Shown here: one piece after another, positions 27,137-37,438 of the stretch
Layout of the letters: each line of letters starts with the position of its first letter
How positions within the stretch are numbered: position 1 is the stretch's first letter
Assembly: GCA_021776635.1 (NCBI GenBank)
Contig: JAJFFN010000004.1
Location: 29,457-93,456, forward strand
DNA: 64,000 bases
Direction: 5' to 3'
DNA from: Robiginitomaculum sp.
GTDB taxonomy: Bacteria > Pseudomonadota > Alphaproteobacteria > Caulobacterales > Maricaulaceae
Program-made: the position numbers and the translations under genes
The notes under the pieces: generated by a model
Seen by the model: the letters and a program-made list of their open reading frames with translations, nothing else
What the model was told of the DNA's origin: nothing
The model's database searches: none

Positions 27137-29029
27137 CTACGCCACAACTTCCATAAACCCGTTTTTTTTCAGATAGGCTACGATTTTTTCTGCTGATTGT
27201 TCTGGCGTTAAGCTAATGGTATTCACAACAATTTCCGGGTTTTCGGGTATTTGGTAATCGCTGTCGATGCCAGTAAAATTTTTGATCTCGCCCGCTCTTG
27301 CTTTGGCGTAAAGACCTTTTACATCTCGTTCTTCGGCCACGGATATTGGTGTATTGACATGGATTTCAATGAACTCCCTATCACCCATTAACCGACGCGC
27401 CATATCCCGTTCTGCGGCAAAAGGTGAGATAAATGATACCAATACCACCAAGCCAGCATCAGCCATGAGTTTTGCAGTTTCACCGATACGGCGGATATTT
27501 TCAATGCGGTCGGCATCTGTGAAACCTAGGTCTTTGTTTAGACCGTGTCGGACATTATCTCCGTCCAGAGTATAGGTATGTTTTCCCATATCAAACAAAC
27601 GTTTCTCGACCAGATTTGCAATAGTAGACTTGCCAGAACCAGACAGCCCCGTAAACCACAGCACGGCTGGCTTTTGGTGTTTTTGTTTACCCCGCTCTCT
27701 CTTTCCAACTTCAAGGCTTTGCCAAGTTAGATTAGATGCGCGCCGTAGAGAAAAATTTAACATGCCCGCAGCAACAGTTTTATTCGTACGGCGGTCTATT
27801 AGAATAAAGCTCCCCATCGTCCGATTGTCGGCGTATGCCGAGAATACGATAGATTTACCAAGTGATAAATTACAGACGCCTATATCGTTGAGCCCGAGTG
27901 TTTTAGCTGAGACATGGGAGAAATCATCAACGTCAACCATATATTTGAGAGCGGTTATTGATGCGGGCACGGTATGGTTACATGTCTTTAGCAAATAACC
28001 TCGTCCCGGGAATAATTTTTCCTCGCCCATCCATATTATACTGGCTTGGAATTGATCTGAATGTTCCGGAGCTGATGCCTTGCTACAGATAAAATCCCCA
28101 CGGGAAATGTCTATTTTTTTGTCGAGCGTCAGCGTAACGGCTTGATGGTTTTTCGCACATTCGAGACGACCGTCCATGGTAATAATTTCCTTGATACGGG
28201 CAGTATTACCAGACGGTATAACGATTATTTCTTCGCTCTTTTTGACTTTTCCACTACAAATTGTTCCAGCATAGCCCCTAAAATCATCCGCAGCTCTATT
28301 GACCCATTGTACTGGAAACCTAAACTCGGCTGGCTTTTCGCCGCTACTTAATTCCACACTTTCAAGCAAAGACAGCAAATCCTTACCCCGGTACCACGGC
28401 ATATTATTGGAGGGTTTTGTGACATTATCTCCGCTAAGCGCACAAACCGGAATGCAGTGAATATCAGTAAAATTCAAACGGTCTGCGAAGGCACGGAAAT
28501 TTTCTTCAATTTGGTTAAATTTTTGTTGAGAATACGCTACCAAATCCATCTTGTTGATGGCGACGACAACATGTTTTATACCAAGCAAGGAGGATATGAA
28601 TGCGTGTCTTCGTGTTTGCTCTAGTACCCCACTGCGCGCATCAATCAGTAAAACCGCTAGATCTGCGGTTGATGCACCTGTTGCCATATTGCGCGTATAT
28701 TGTGCATGACCTGGTGTGTCGGCAACTATGAACTTTCGTATATCCGTTGCAAAATAACGGTAAGCTACATCAATTGTAATCCCTTGTTCGCGTTCAGCCG
28801 ATAACCCGTCAACGAGCAAGGCTAAATCTATTGTAGAGTTTTCGGCCAAGTTCGGTATTTGGTCGTCAAAAACCTGCTCAGTATCATAGAGCAAACGCCC
28901 AATAAGTGTCGATTTACCATCATCAACACTACCGCAAGTCATAAATCTTAATAAGCTTTTATTGTTTTGCGTGCGTAGAAAATTGGTCATATCTAGATTG
29001 GTTTGATAGGGCTTATCTATAAGGGACAT
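27137..29029 (-). CDS. cysNC: Bifunctional sulfate adenylyltransferase subunit 1 / adenylylsulfate kinase
   Basis: A 630-residue fusion that makes PAPS. Residues about 25-440 form the GTP-driven CysN part with EF-Tu-like motifs GSVDDGKST (33-41), DTPGH (104-108) and NKMD (159-162). Residues about 450-630 form the APS kinase with Walker [10 protein letters not shown] (461-469) and the [10 protein letters not shown] segment. The two halves are joined by [20 protein letters not shown]. This NodQ-like fusion activates sulfate for reduction or for sulfation of glycans. No reductase or sulfotransferase gene is in the window, so the end use is open. It shares one base with the stop of cysD (ends at 29029), so the pair is one operon. 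Confidence 0.95.
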   Translation of the reverse strand: MSLIDKPYQTNLDMTNFLRTQNNKSLLRFMTCGSVDDGKSTLIGRLLYDTEQVFDDQIPNLAENSTIDLALLVDGLSAEREQGITIDVAYRYFATDIRKFIVADTPGHAQYTRNMATGASTADLAVLLIDARSGVLEQTRRHAFISSLLGIKHVVVAINKMDLVAYSQQKFNQIEENFRAFADRLNFTDIHCIPVCALSGDNVTKPSNNMPWYRGKDLLSLLESVELSSGEKPAEFRFPVQWVNRAADDFRGYAGTICSGKVKKSEEIIVIPSGNTARIKEIITMDGRLECAKNHQAVTLTLDKKIDISRGDFICSKASAPEHSDQFQASIIWMGEEKLFPGRGYLLKTCNHTVPASITALKYMVDVDDFSHVSAKTLGLNDIGVCNLSLGKSIVFSAYADNRTMGSFILIDRRTNKTVAAGMLNFSLRRASNLTWQSLEVGKRERGKQKHQKPAVLWFTGLSGSGKSTIANLVEKRLFDMGKHTYTLDGDNVRHGLNKDLGFTDADRIENIRRIGETAKLMADAGLVVLVSFISPFAAERDMARRLMGDREFIEIHVNTPISVAEERDVKGLYAKARAGEIKNFTGIDSDYQIPENPEIVVNTISLTPEQSAEKIVAYLKKNGFMEVVA

Positions 29030-30162
29030 TAAAAATACCCTTCTTGTTTTCTGTCTTCCATGCTTGTGCCCGCACCGTTTCCAACTTCACCATCAATGGT
29101 ACGGCCTTGACGTTCAGAAGTACGCGATAATAATGTTTCGCGTATTACTTCGCCGACCGTTGTGGCTTTGCTTTGTACCGCACCGGTTAAAGGGTAACAA
29201 CCTAGTGTACGAAACCTAACCATCTTCTTGGTGACTATTTCATCTTTAGAAAGCACCATGCGATCATCGTCGACCATAGTCAGGGCACCGCCTCGTTCGA
29301 CGACGGGGCGTATTGCAGCGAAATATAAATCAGGTATTTCGATCTTCTCTTGCAGAATATACTGCCAGACATCGCTTTCCGTCCAATTGGACAAGGGAAA
29401 CACCCGCACGCTCTCACCATTGTTTACGCGTGTATTGTAAATAGACCATAGCTCAGGTCTTTGTTGTTTTGGATCCCAACGATGATTTTTTGCGCGAAAC
29501 GAAAATATCCGTTCCTTAGCACGAGATTTTTCCTCATCGCGGCGCGCACCCCCAAAAACTGCATCAAATTTATATTTATCCAGCGCTTGTTTTAGCGCCT
29601 GTGTTTTCATTATATCAGTGTGGATATCCGGGCTATGGCTAAACGGACCAACACCCTGTTTAACACCGTCTTGGTTAGTATGAACGATTAGATTAAGGTC
29701 TAGCTCCTTAATACGGCGATCACGAAAAGCGATCAGGTCCTTAAATTTCCAACCCGTATCTACATGCAAAAGTGGAAATGGCGTTTTAGAAGGATAAAAA
29801 GCTTTTAGAGCCAAATGCAACATGACCGCACTATCTTTACCACCACTAAAGAGCATGACGGGGTTTGTACATTGCGCCACCACTTCTCGCATAATATGGA
29901 TGCTCTCAGCTTCCAGTCTTTGTATATGGCTCAACTGCAAATTGGTTTGGGTATTGCGTTGTTGAGGTTTAAAGTTTTGCTCCAGCTCATTTAAAACCGC
30001 AAAAGCTGTTTCCAAGGTTTTCAGCGTACACTGCCCACCTGATTGAAGCCGCGCAATCCCTTTACCGTCATTCATGAGCTTGCGTGATATCGTTGACAAA
30101 GATTGCCCACTCAAATCTGAAAGGGCTTCGGCTCTACTTAGTAACTCTGTTATTTGGCTCAT
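29029..30162 (-). CDS. cysD: Sulfate adenylyltransferase subunit 2 with N-terminal HTH-like extension
   Basis: A 377-residue protein, about 75 residues longer than usual CysD (about 300). Residues 78-377 are ordinary CysD, beginning at [14 protein letters not shown] with the ATP pyrophosphatase loop FSGGKDS at 105-111 and later [18 protein letters not shown]. Residues about 1-62 resemble a small XRE-like helix-turn-helix family ([19 protein letters not shown], then [12 protein letters not shown]). No ATG or GTG start lies at the canonical position, so the extension is part of the ORF; two TTG codons there lack a ribosome site. The extension could allow DNA binding and autoregulation, which is inference. 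Confidence 0.93.
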   Translation of the reverse strand: MSQITELLSRAEALSDLSGQSLSTISRKLMNDGKGIARLQSGGQCTLKTLETAFAVLNELEQNFKPQQRNTQTNLQLSHIQRLEAESIHIMREVVAQCTNPVMLFSGGKDSAVMLHLALKAFYPSKTPFPLLHVDTGWKFKDLIAFRDRRIKELDLNLIVHTNQDGVKQGVGPFSHSPDIHTDIMKTQALKQALDKYKFDAVFGGARRDEEKSRAKERIFSFRAKNHRWDPKQQRPELWSIYNTRVNNGESVRVFPLSNWTESDVWQYILQEKIEIPDLYFAAIRPVVERGGALTMVDDDRMVLSKDEIVTKKMVRFRTLGCYPLTGAVQSKATTVGEVIRETLLSRTSERQGRTIDGEVGNGAGTSMEDRKQEGYF

Positions 30163-30166
30163 AATT

Positions 30167-30184
30167 TATGGGATTTTTCCCACC
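30167..30184. promoter_or_regulatory. Palindromic element 1 upstream of cysD
   Basis: TATGGGATTTTTCCCACC contains the dyad TGGGA-TTTT-TCCCA and lies just before the cysD start codon. It matches 14 of 18 positions of a second copy at 30239-30256. It is probably a binding site for a dimeric regulator. Confidence 0.55.
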
Positions 30185-30204
30185 TTTATAATTGTTTTTA
30201 GCGC

Positions 30205-30227
30205 AAATAACCCAATATTTGTTATTT
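30205..30227. promoter_or_regulatory. A+T-rich dyad between the two cysD elements
   Basis: AAATAAC and GTTATTT are perfect inverted arms separated by nine bases (CCAATATTT). It lies midway between the two TGGG-N6-CCCA elements in the cysD-rnd gap. It may be a separate operator or part of the promoter. Confidence 0.4.
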
Positions 30228-30238
30228 TTCAAGTATTA

Positions 30239-30256
30239 TATGGGCTTGATCCCACG
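30239..30256. promoter_or_regulatory. Palindromic element 2 upstream of cysD
   Basis: TATGGGCTTGATCCCACG contains TGGG-N6-CCCA and repeats element 1 in the same orientation, 72 bases away. The shared flanking TAT and AC show that similarity extends beyond the dyad itself. Confidence 0.55.
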
Positions 30257-30398
30257 TAATTTACGTTTATCAACTAATCCGAACCCGAGTTGTGAATTTG
30301 CCAGATATTTCATGATTATAAAACTTAAGCAGCATATTTCACTGTCTTAGGTTATGTTTTATCCGTGACCTTGTCGCATTGCCCTGCTATGCGAACGC

Positions 30399-31565
30399 AT
30401 GAAAATTATAACAACCACTGATTCTCTTGCAAAATTTTGCAAACAGGCAGAATCCGCCCCGTTTATCGCTCTGGATACTGAGTTTATGCGAGAGCGTACA
30501 TTTTACTCTCAACTTTGCTTGATCCAAATGGCAACACCTGACGATGAAGCCATTTTAGACCCACTCGCTAAAGGCATAGACTTATCACCTTTTTTGGCCT
30601 TACTGGCTAATAAAAAACTTGAAAAAGTCATGCATGCCGCACGTCAGGACATGGAAATTTTCTATAATCTCATCAATGCTGTACCTACACCTATTTTTGA
30701 CACCCAGATAGCCGCCATGGCCTTAGGCTTTGGGGAAAATGTTGGCTATCTCGCACTGGTCAAGGGTCGCCTTGCCATTACGCTCGATAAAGGCGCCCGC
30801 TTCACCGATTGGTCACGCCGCCCACTGTCAGATAATCAGCTTTCCTATGCTCTTGGCGATGTCACACATCTTAGAGATTTGTACCCAGGCATGTGCAGGG
30901 AGCTAACCGCAAAAAACCGTATGGATTGGGTACGCGAAGAAATGGAAACTATGATGGATGCTCGGCTTTATGATTTCGATCCAGAACGAGCCTGGAAACG
31001 CTTAAAACCGCGTCTGTATAGACAAGAATACCTAGCGGCACTTAAAGCCGCAGCAGCATGGCGAGAGCGCGAAGCACAAACCAAAGACGTACCACGTGGC
31101 CGGATACTTAAAGACGACGGCATTTACGTCATAGCCCAGCGCAAACCAAAAACTGTCAAGGATTTAGCCAATGTTCGTGGTATCCCGAATGGATTTTCAA
31201 ATCGTAAAACCGCAGTTAATTTAGTTGACGATGTGCAAAAGGCTATCGCTAACTCTGCACATTACGCCCCAGAAATTACCCGCGCCAAGCAGATGCCTCC
31301 CGGGCTTGGACCAAGCGTCGATATGCTAAAGACCTTATTACGGCTAAAAACTGAATATGTAGATATTGCACCGCGCTTGATAGCTAATGTGTCGGACCTA
31401 ACTGAACTTGCTGCCTTTGGTAAAAAAGCTGATATACGCGCACTAAAAGGCTGGCGCCGTGAAGTCTTTGGCGAAGACGCCCTTAAAATGCTCGAAGGTA
31501 AAATTAGTCTGACCTTGAAAGACAAAAAAGTCATTGCGGTGGCGTGTGAAACCCAAGCCGCGTAA
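30399..31565 (+). CDS. rnd: Ribonuclease D
   Basis: A 388-residue 3'-5' exoribonuclease acting in tRNA 3'-end maturation. The DEDD exonuclease domain covers about residues 1-170 with ALDTEFMRE near 24, ARQDMEIFYN near 87 and SYALGDVTHLRDLY near 150. An HRDC domain follows at about 210-290 (QRKPKTVKDLANVRGIP). It is divergent from cysD across a 236-base gap that includes the palindromic elements. It is followed 12 bases later by a pseudouridine synthase gene, probably cotranscribed. Confidence 0.95.
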   Translation: MKIITTTDSLAKFCKQAESAPFIALDTEFMRERTFYSQLCLIQMATPDDEAILDPLAKGIDLSPFLALLANKKLEKVMHAARQDMEIFYNLINAVPTPIFDTQIAAMALGFGENVGYLALVKGRLAITLDKGARFTDWSRRPLSDNQLSYALGDVTHLRDLYPGMCRELTAKNRMDWVREEMETMMDARLYDFDPERAWKRLKPRLYRQEYLAALKAAAAWREREAQTKDVPRGRILKDDGIYVIAQRKPKTVKDLANVRGIPNGFSNRKTAVNLVDDVQKAIANSAHYAPEITRAKQMPPGLGPSVDMLKTLLRLKTEYVDIAPRLIANVSDLTELAAFGKKADIRALKGWRREVFGEDALKMLEGKISLTLKDKKVIAVACETQAA

Positions 31566-31577
31566 GCGAGAATAATT

Positions 31578-32249
31578 TTGCGCCCTTTCACTTACACTCC
31601 CCCGCAAGACGATGTGAAACTTATTCATTTGGACGCGCATTTTCTTGTAGTCGATAAGCCCGCTGGCTTACTCAGCGTACCAGGTAAGCATGTGCATCTC
31701 CAAGATTGTCTAGAAACACGGATACAAACCAGTTATCCAAAAGCACGTATCATCCACCGCCTAGACACTGCGACCAGCGGCGTAATGGTTTTGGCGCGGA
31801 CGCCCCATGCCCACCGTCATATCGGCTTACAATTTGAAAACCGCCAAGTCAGTAAAACCTATATTGCTGATATTTGGGGGTGCCCAAACAAGAAATCCGG
31901 CATCATAAATCTACCGCTAATATGTGATTGGCCTAACCGTCCCTTGCAAAAAGTAGATTTTGATGTTGGCAAACCAGCAAAAACCGAGTGGCAAACACTA
32001 GAACGCACTGAAACACTAGAGCACATTGAGCACACCACAAGGGTGCGCCTCAAACCAAAAACCGGACGCTCTCACCAACTTCGTGTTCATATGCTTGAAC
32101 TAGGCCATCCAATTTTGGGCGACAACCTCTATGCTCACGACGATGCTTTTAATGCAGCAACGCGTATGCACCTCCATGCAAATAAGATAAATTTTCGACA
32201 TCCAGACGGCGGGGCACAGTTAGAATTCGTAGCGGATTGCCCGTTTTAA
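31578..32249 (+). CDS. RluA-family pseudouridine synthase
   Basis: A 223-residue RNA pseudouridine synthase. The catalytic motif HRLDTATSGVMV near residue 54 includes the essential aspartate; KTYIADI and KTGRSHQLRVH also match the family. It is short and lacks an S4 domain, like RluA, which modifies 23S rRNA and tRNA; the exact target is not certain. The ORF has no ATG at its 5' end, so I place the start at TTG 31578 with weak GCGAG upstream. It overlaps hdaA by four bases at their convergent 3' ends. Confidence 0.9.
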   Translation: MRPFTYTPPQDDVKLIHLDAHFLVVDKPAGLLSVPGKHVHLQDCLETRIQTSYPKARIIHRLDTATSGVMVLARTPHAHRHIGLQFENRQVSKTYIADIWGCPNKKSGIINLPLICDWPNRPLQKVDFDVGKPAKTEWQTLERTETLEHIEHTTRVRLKPKTGRSHQLRVHMLELGHPILGDNLYAHDDAFNAATRMHLHANKINFRHPDGGAQLEFVADCPF

Positions 32250-32905
32250 AGCAATTTTCCTTGCATGTATTTTGCAGCAAAGCTCCGTGTTACATTGACT
32301 TTTTTCGTGGCGGCCTGTTGGTCTATGCCGTGGATCAAATTACGCAAGCTATCAACAGATCTATCGGCGTGGACAAGCAGGTAATTTATCAAATTATCAG
32401 AAACTTTTAGGCCCCTATCCATAAATAGTTTAGTAATAATAGCTTTGAGCAAATCTTCATCTGGTTCTTGAATGCGTGCTATTTGAATGTTTTTTAAACG
32501 CGAGTGTAAATCTGGTAATTGGACATTCCAATCCGTAGGCATGTTCTGGTCACTGAACAATAGAGCCCTTAATTCCCCAGTAATTGTCAGATTTATCAAA
32601 GTGAATAAAGTATATTCATCTGCGCAAGATGCATTGTCTATCCATAAAGCTCTGCCGCGATAATTCTGACGCGGCACAAAACCCTTGTCGCCATCCAAGG
32701 CGATAGCCTGATATTTATTTGCCCAAATATGACCTAGATGGCTTTTACCACTACCTGTTGGCCCTATCACAGCCAAAATATTATTGGCCCAGGCAAGGGG
32801 GTCCGCCAATGCAGTGACTGCTTCCGCATTAGACGCACCGCCAACAAATGCCTTTTCGCTGTTGTCTGGAGCCAAAATCAAATCTAGCGAGAATTGTTTA
32901 CTCAT
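32246..32905 (-). CDS. hdaA: DnaA-like regulator of replication initiation HdaA
   Basis: A 219-residue AAA+ protein lacking the DnaA DNA-binding domain. In alphaproteobacteria HdaA works with the sliding clamp to stimulate ATP hydrolysis by DnaA and prevent over-initiation. The N-terminal QFSLDL segment fits the clamp-binding motif. Walker A GPTGSGKSH is near residue 48 and the Walker B-equivalent ALWIDNASC near 85. The C-terminal lid region has ADRSVDSLRNLI with a sensor-2-like arginine. Its neighbours DUF2066, purM and purN match the usual alphaproteobacterial context. Confidence 0.9.
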   Translation of the reverse strand: MSKQFSLDLILAPDNSEKAFVGGASNAEAVTALADPLAWANNILAVIGPTGSGKSHLGHIWANKYQAIALDGDKGFVPRQNYRGRALWIDNASCADEYTLFTLINLTITGELRALLFSDQNMPTDWNVQLPDLHSRLKNIQIARIQEPDEDLLKAIITKLFMDRGLKVSDNLINYLLVHADRSVDSLRNLIHGIDQQAATKKVNVTRSFAAKYMQGKLL

Positions 32906-32952
32906 ACCTTCATGTCTACAACTTAGGGTTAGGGCCGATTAACTAACGACCT

Positions 32953-34011
32953 TTAACGGTAATTTGAACGCGTTAAAACCATGCCTAGAAATTCGTCCTC
33001 TCTTAAAGTAACGCCTTTGAACGATAATTCATTGCGTAACCGCTCTATGTCACCACTATAATGTAATGACATCATAGCCCCAGATTTTGACACGGCTTCT
33101 AATTGAGCGGATTTTATTTGCGCAGCACCATTAATTATATCTTTAAGGCTTATCCACTCAGCATGTGTACGATATAATATAGAAATTGGTAAAACTACAG
33201 TTTCTGCATTAACCGCAGTTACAGAGCTGGCCTTCCACTCTCCTTCGACTTTTTGAACAACTTTTGCGACAGTCTCATTTGGGGTAAGTCCGCGTACACG
33301 CCCTAGATATCTATTGCTCTGCGTATCTATTGCTATGTCCTGTATTGTGGCTGAATACCCTGTTCCTTCTTGCACCGCTTTTACAATCAATATCTGTTGA
33401 ATTCCGTACACCCGACCGATGTCTTTTAACTGCGCCATACTCAATGCATTATTATTGGGATTTTGAGCAATACGCACGACATCAATATTAGGTGTAATCG
33501 TCTGCATGGGTGTTAACGCATGCTCAAAATTTGATTGTTGCCAAGCATTACTCCATGGATTTGGCTCCCATAAACCTGTATTTTGAACAAGTGGAATTAC
33601 CAGACGTTTGCGCGATTGCGTTGCTATTATACGCAAGCCTTTGGCGTGCATATATTGCTCGACAGCCGATTTGTTAAACGCAACACTAATATCCCCAAGA
33701 TATCGGTTGGCAGATCTTTTTTCATTGGAAATTTCTAATGCCCTAATCATTCTCGGCCCGTCTTCTTTTGTAACACCTGTAAAGTTTTTCGCACGACGGT
33801 CTCTTGCTAAACTCATACGCTCAACGAGTATATTGGCGGCTCTGAGTTGACCTTGTGCAATAGCTTTAGTTTGAGCCTGTAGGGCGTCTTGCGCAGTTGC
33901 ATCCACTTGCACACCACTTACAGTGAACGGATCGCCCGCATGCGCTTTAAATGCCAACCCGAGCAGCGCGTAAAACACAAAAATCAAAACAACCAAAAAA
34001 CGTAAAAACAT
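32953..34011 (-). CDS. DUF2066 domain-containing secreted protein
   Basis: A 352-residue exported protein with a signal peptide ending AHA near residue 25 (MFLRFLVVLIFVFYALLGLA). The DUF2066 domain covers the N-terminal half after GDPFTVSGVQVDATAQDA. I chose ATG 34011 because GAGG lies five bases upstream and the signal peptide starts there; the ORF opening at 34080 adds a region without a ribosome site. DUF2066 genes often sit between purM and hdaA in alphaproteobacteria, as here. The function is unknown. Confidence 0.85.
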   Translation of the reverse strand: MFLRFLVVLIFVFYALLGLAFKAHAGDPFTVSGVQVDATAQDALQAQTKAIAQGQLRAANILVERMSLARDRRAKNFTGVTKEDGPRMIRALEISNEKRSANRYLGDISVAFNKSAVEQYMHAKGLRIIATQSRKRLVIPLVQNTGLWEPNPWSNAWQQSNFEHALTPMQTITPNIDVVRIAQNPNNNALSMAQLKDIGRVYGIQQILIVKAVQEGTGYSATIQDIAIDTQSNRYLGRVRGLTPNETVAKVVQKVEGEWKASSVTAVNAETVVLPISILYRTHAEWISLKDIINGAAQIKSAQLEAVSKSGAMMSLHYSGDIERLRNELSFKGVTLREDEFLGMVLTRSNYR

Positions 34012-34158
34012 AAACACCTCATAAGATTTGCACAACATTAACTGATAATACGGCAATATAAAGACCCGAATTACTATCAATTGCAGTCATTTTACGCATT
34101 GCAGACTTGAGTTCTATGTAGACCTGCCCCATTAAGCGAGAAATAGATGAGGCGAATC

Positions 34159-35202
34159 ATGTCTAGCAAAAAAACATCTCCCCAGCCCCCATTAAGCTAC
34201 AAAGATGCAGGCGTTAATATTGATGCTGGCGAAGACCTTGTTGAAAACATTAAACCTTTAGCACAAAGTACACGCCGACCAGGCGCAGAAGCCAAGCTCG
34301 GCGGCTTTGGCGGGGCATTTGATTTAAAAGCTGCTGGATTTAGTGACCCTATCTTAGTTTCTGGTACGGACGGGGTTGGAACCAAATTACGTATAGCAAT
34401 TGATAGTGGACAGCTCACCACTGTAGGCATCGATTTAGTCGCCATGTGCGTAAACGATGTACTGGCCCAAGGTGCTGAACCTTTGTTTTTCCTCGATTAC
34501 TACGCGACGGGCAAATTATCACCAAACATTGCTACGCGGGTTATTTCCGGTATCGCAGAAGGTTGCCGCCAATCTGGTTGTGCTTTGATCGGGGGCGAAA
34601 CCGCAGAAATGCCGGGCATGTACGCAGGCGACGACTTTGACCTAGCAGGTTTTGTCGTAGGTGCGGCAGAACGTGGCGCTCTTTTACCTAAAGAAAGTGA
34701 AATGCGCGCAGGTGATGTCCTTATTGGGTTACTGTCTAGCGGGCCACATTCAAATGGCTATTCGCTGATCCGTAAAATCGTGGACATCTCAGGGCTTGAT
34801 TGGCATGCCTCTGCACCGTTTAGCGAGGAACAAACTCTTGGCGAAGCTTTACTTTCTCCAACAAAAATTTATGTTAAAACCATAATGCCTTTGGTCCGCC
34901 AAGACTTGATCAAAGGCTTGGCTCATATTACCGGCGGCGGTATTACAGATAATATTCCGCGTATGTTACCAGATCATTTAAGACCTAAAGTTGACTTTTC
35001 CGCTTGGCCACGCCCTGCGGTCTTTAAATGGTTACAAGAAACCGGCAACGTCGAAGAGGCCGAGATGCGCCGCGCGTTTAATTGCGGACTTGGCATGGCG
35101 TTGTGTGTGGACAAAGACAATGCGGTTGACATTTTGGCTATGCTAAATTCTGAAAATAGACAGGCCTATATAATCGGCGAATTATGCCCAGCAAAAGGCT
35201 AA
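34159..35202 (+). CDS. purM: Phosphoribosylformylglycinamidine cyclo-ligase
   Basis: AIR synthetase, the fifth step of purine synthesis, 347 residues. The opening [15 protein letters not shown], the [12 protein letters not shown] loop near 70 and the [11 protein letters not shown] motif near 148 are family signatures. I prefer ATG 34159 because GAGG is six bases upstream; the ATG at 34147 overlaps that ribosome site. The 3' end overlaps purN by 19 bases, so the two enzymes are translationally linked. Confidence 0.96.
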   Translation: MSSKKTSPQPPLSYKDAGVNIDAGEDLVENIKPLAQSTRRPGAEAKLGGFGGAFDLKAAGFSDPILVSGTDGVGTKLRIAIDSGQLTTVGIDLVAMCVNDVLAQGAEPLFFLDYYATGKLSPNIATRVISGIAEGCRQSGCALIGGETAEMPGMYAGDDFDLAGFVVGAAERGALLPKESEMRAGDVLIGLLSSGPHSNGYSLIRKIVDISGLDWHASAPFSEEQTLGEALLSPTKIYVKTIMPLVRQDLIKGLAHITGGGITDNIPRMLPDHLRPKVDFSAWPRPAVFKWLQETGNVEEAEMRRAFNCGLGMALCVDKDNAVDILAMLNSENRQAYIIGELCPAKG

Positions 35203-35810
35203 AAGATAGAATTAAAACCGCCGTCCTTATATCAGGGAGTGGCTCGAATATGGTCGCTTTGGTAAATGCGGCTAAGTCCGATAATTATACAGCAGAAATT
35301 GTATTGGTGTTGAGCAACAGACCACATGCTAGCGGCATTGCAAAGGCCAAGGCTCTCGGCATCAAAACGGTTTGCATAGACCATAAAACCTTCAAAAGCC
35401 GCAAATCATTTGAACAAGCCGTGGATGCAGTTCTAAGAGAGCACGCTACAGAACTTATTTGTAACGCAGGTTTCATGCGCCTCTTAAGCCCTTGGTTTGT
35501 TGGGCGTTGGTTGGGACGACAAATTAATATCCACCCATCCTTATTACCAAAATTCAAAGGCCTACATACCCACGCACGCGCTATAGAAGCTGGAGAAAAC
35601 GAACATGGCTGCACTATACATTATGTAGATGAAGGTATGGATACGGGCGAAATCATTGCACAGGCCAAAGTCAGCATAGCCCCTGATGATACTAGCGACA
35701 CTTTAGCGCGCAAAATCTTAAAACAAGAACACATCCTTTATCCTCTCATATTAGATAAGGTGGCTCAATCAATACTGGACCACAAGGGCGGTAACTTCCA
35801 CAGCCATTAA
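35184..35810 (+). CDS. purN: Phosphoribosylglycinamide formyltransferase
   Basis: A 208-residue GAR transformylase using 10-formyl-tetrahydrofolate, the third step of purine synthesis. The opening [14 protein letters not shown], the [13 protein letters not shown] segment near 90, [17 protein letters not shown] near 113 (catalytic Asn-His) and [13 protein letters not shown] near 150 are present. The start lies 19 bases inside purM. The order purM-purN is standard in alphaproteobacteria. Confidence 0.95.
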   Translation: MPSKRLKDRIKTAVLISGSGSNMVALVNAAKSDNYTAEIVLVLSNRPHASGIAKAKALGIKTVCIDHKTFKSRKSFEQAVDAVLREHATELICNAGFMRLLSPWFVGRWLGRQINIHPSLLPKFKGLHTHARAIEAGENEHGCTIHYVDEGMDTGEIIAQAKVSIAPDDTSDTLARKILKQEHILYPLILDKVAQSILDHKGGNFHSH

Positions 35811-35902
35811 GGTTTACTTCATTATAGTTTCAAATCTCTTTTTAATATCTTTGGTGTAAACACACTACTATAGGTAGTATTTATTTGTGGCTGGATAGAA
35901 GA

Positions 35903-37267
35903 ATGAATTTTAAAACAAAAAAAATTAATGCAAATAGAAATATTTTGCACAACAACGCAGGCGGCATTGCTGTTACCTGGGCAATTTCCATGATGGCGGT
36001 AATATTTGCTGTTGGCGCAACATATGACATGTCGCAAATAACAAAGGCCAAGCAGCGGGCACAAATGGTCGCTGATAGTATGGCATTAACTGCATCTATT
36101 GCAGTCGATACAAATAATGCTTCACGGTACAAAGCAAACAAACGCTATAGTTATAAGGAATTAGGCGAACCAAAAGCTGACTTTACAAGGTCTATTAAGG
36201 CGTATGTAGAATATGATATCGTTGATGACAAAGATTCCAGCAACACAGGAAAACCTAAAACTGACAAAACACGGCTACTGGCACGGGCAACTGTGGAAGG
36301 TACGTACAAACCGGCTTTCATGAGTGCATTTGGCTATGAAGGCATTAAGTTTAAGGCAAGCTCTGACGTAGCCTATGCATCACGCGAAGGCACTCCTGCG
36401 AGCATATTTTTTGCTGTTGACAACTCTGGATCAATGGGGTGGTCGGACGCAGATGGTGTACAAAAACTACAAGGCCTGGAGACGAGCTTAAAAAGCTTTA
36501 TGACCACACTTGAAGCCATCAATACGACTGATAATGATGTCTACAGAACTGCGTTATGGCCTTATTCCCAAGATTTCTATGGGCGTTACAGATATATTTC
36601 AGATGACGGAATTATCACCAACAAAACTGTGGCACCAAAATGGGGCCCATTGAGCAATGGTGAAATCACGAGAATGAATACTGCGGGTGGTACAGATTCC
36701 AGTGGAGCTCTCAGGGCTGCCGCGAGCGCATTTATGACAGAATCAGCCCTCCATAAGGCAAAAAATAAAGAAACTGAGCCTTTAAAGTTCATGGTCTTTA
36801 TGTCTGATGGTGCGAACAACCCGAAGCAAGAACGTGTCTGCGCAACAACAAGGAAATGGATTCCTAGTCAACGGGCATATTGGAGAAAAGGTAAGAAGAA
36901 AAGATATTCCCGCCCACGGAAGGCGCGCAAATGGCGTTACTATCCAGCGGTTCCTGGTCATTATGAAGATAAGAAAGAATGCAATTGGGAATATACATAT
37001 AGCAGCGATAAAACATCTGTCCAAGCATGTGAAACTATGAAAGCCGCTGGTGTTGTTGTTTATACAATCGGCTATTACCTTAAAGCGGGAAATAATGATG
37101 GCCATTGGGTTTCACAAAGCGAAGTGGATAGAGCCCGAGCCTTACTAGCGAATTGCGCTAGCAGTTCAGAACATTATATTTTGGCAGAAAATGCAAGTGA
37201 TTTAAATGAAACTTTGAAAAATATTGGCGAAGAAATCATGAAAGAAGTCATACGTATTAAACACTAA
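35903..37267 (+). CDS. Tad/TadG-like von Willebrand factor A protein, copy 1 (basic loop)
   Basis: A 454-residue protein with an N-terminal TadE/G-like membrane segment (GGIAVTWAISMMAVIFAVGA, about 20-40) followed by an extracytoplasmic domain. A von Willebrand A domain starts near residue 168, with an intact MIDAS motif DNSGSMG at 173-179, GTDSSGAL near 263 and FMSDGANNP near 299. Residues 313 and 360 are cysteines that bracket a strongly basic loop (KGKKKRYSRPRKARKW). I chose ATG 35903 rather than TTG 35885. It is paralogous to the next gene. A role in pilus-like or adhesive surface structures is inferred from the TadG resemblance. Confidence 0.85.
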   Translation: MNFKTKKINANRNILHNNAGGIAVTWAISMMAVIFAVGATYDMSQITKAKQRAQMVADSMALTASIAVDTNNASRYKANKRYSYKELGEPKADFTRSIKAYVEYDIVDDKDSSNTGKPKTDKTRLLARATVEGTYKPAFMSAFGYEGIKFKASSDVAYASREGTPASIFFAVDNSGSMGWSDADGVQKLQGLETSLKSFMTTLEAINTTDNDVYRTALWPYSQDFYGRYRYISDDGIITNKTVAPKWGPLSNGEITRMNTAGGTDSSGALRAAASAFMTESALHKAKNKETEPLKFMVFMSDGANNPKQERVCATTRKWIPSQRAYWRKGKKKRYSRPRKARKWRYYPAVPGHYEDKKECNWEYTYSSDKTSVQACETMKAAGVVVYTIGYYLKAGNNDGHWVSQSEVDRARALLANCASSSEHYILAENASDLNETLKNIGEEIMKEVIRIKH

Positions 37268-37360
37268 TGCCCGAATACTAATTTCAACGTATAACAGTTC
37301 AAACCTTAAAGCCTCGTTTACTCTATTTTCACAACCCTGACATTTAACCATTAGATAACC

Positions 37361-37376
37361 ACTCCTCTTGAGGAGT
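37361..37376. promoter_or_regulatory. Perfect 16-base palindrome between the two VWA genes
   Basis: ACTCCTC-TT-GAGGAGT is perfectly symmetric and lies 63 bases before the second VWA start codon. It may bind a dimeric regulator or form a terminator stem, since GCTTTTTAA follows nine bases later. Neither reading is proven. Confidence 0.45.
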
Positions 37377-37438
37377 CTGCAAGCTTTTTAACCTACAAAA
37401 TGCACAATTGTTTTAATAACTGAAAGTCAGGACTTTCT

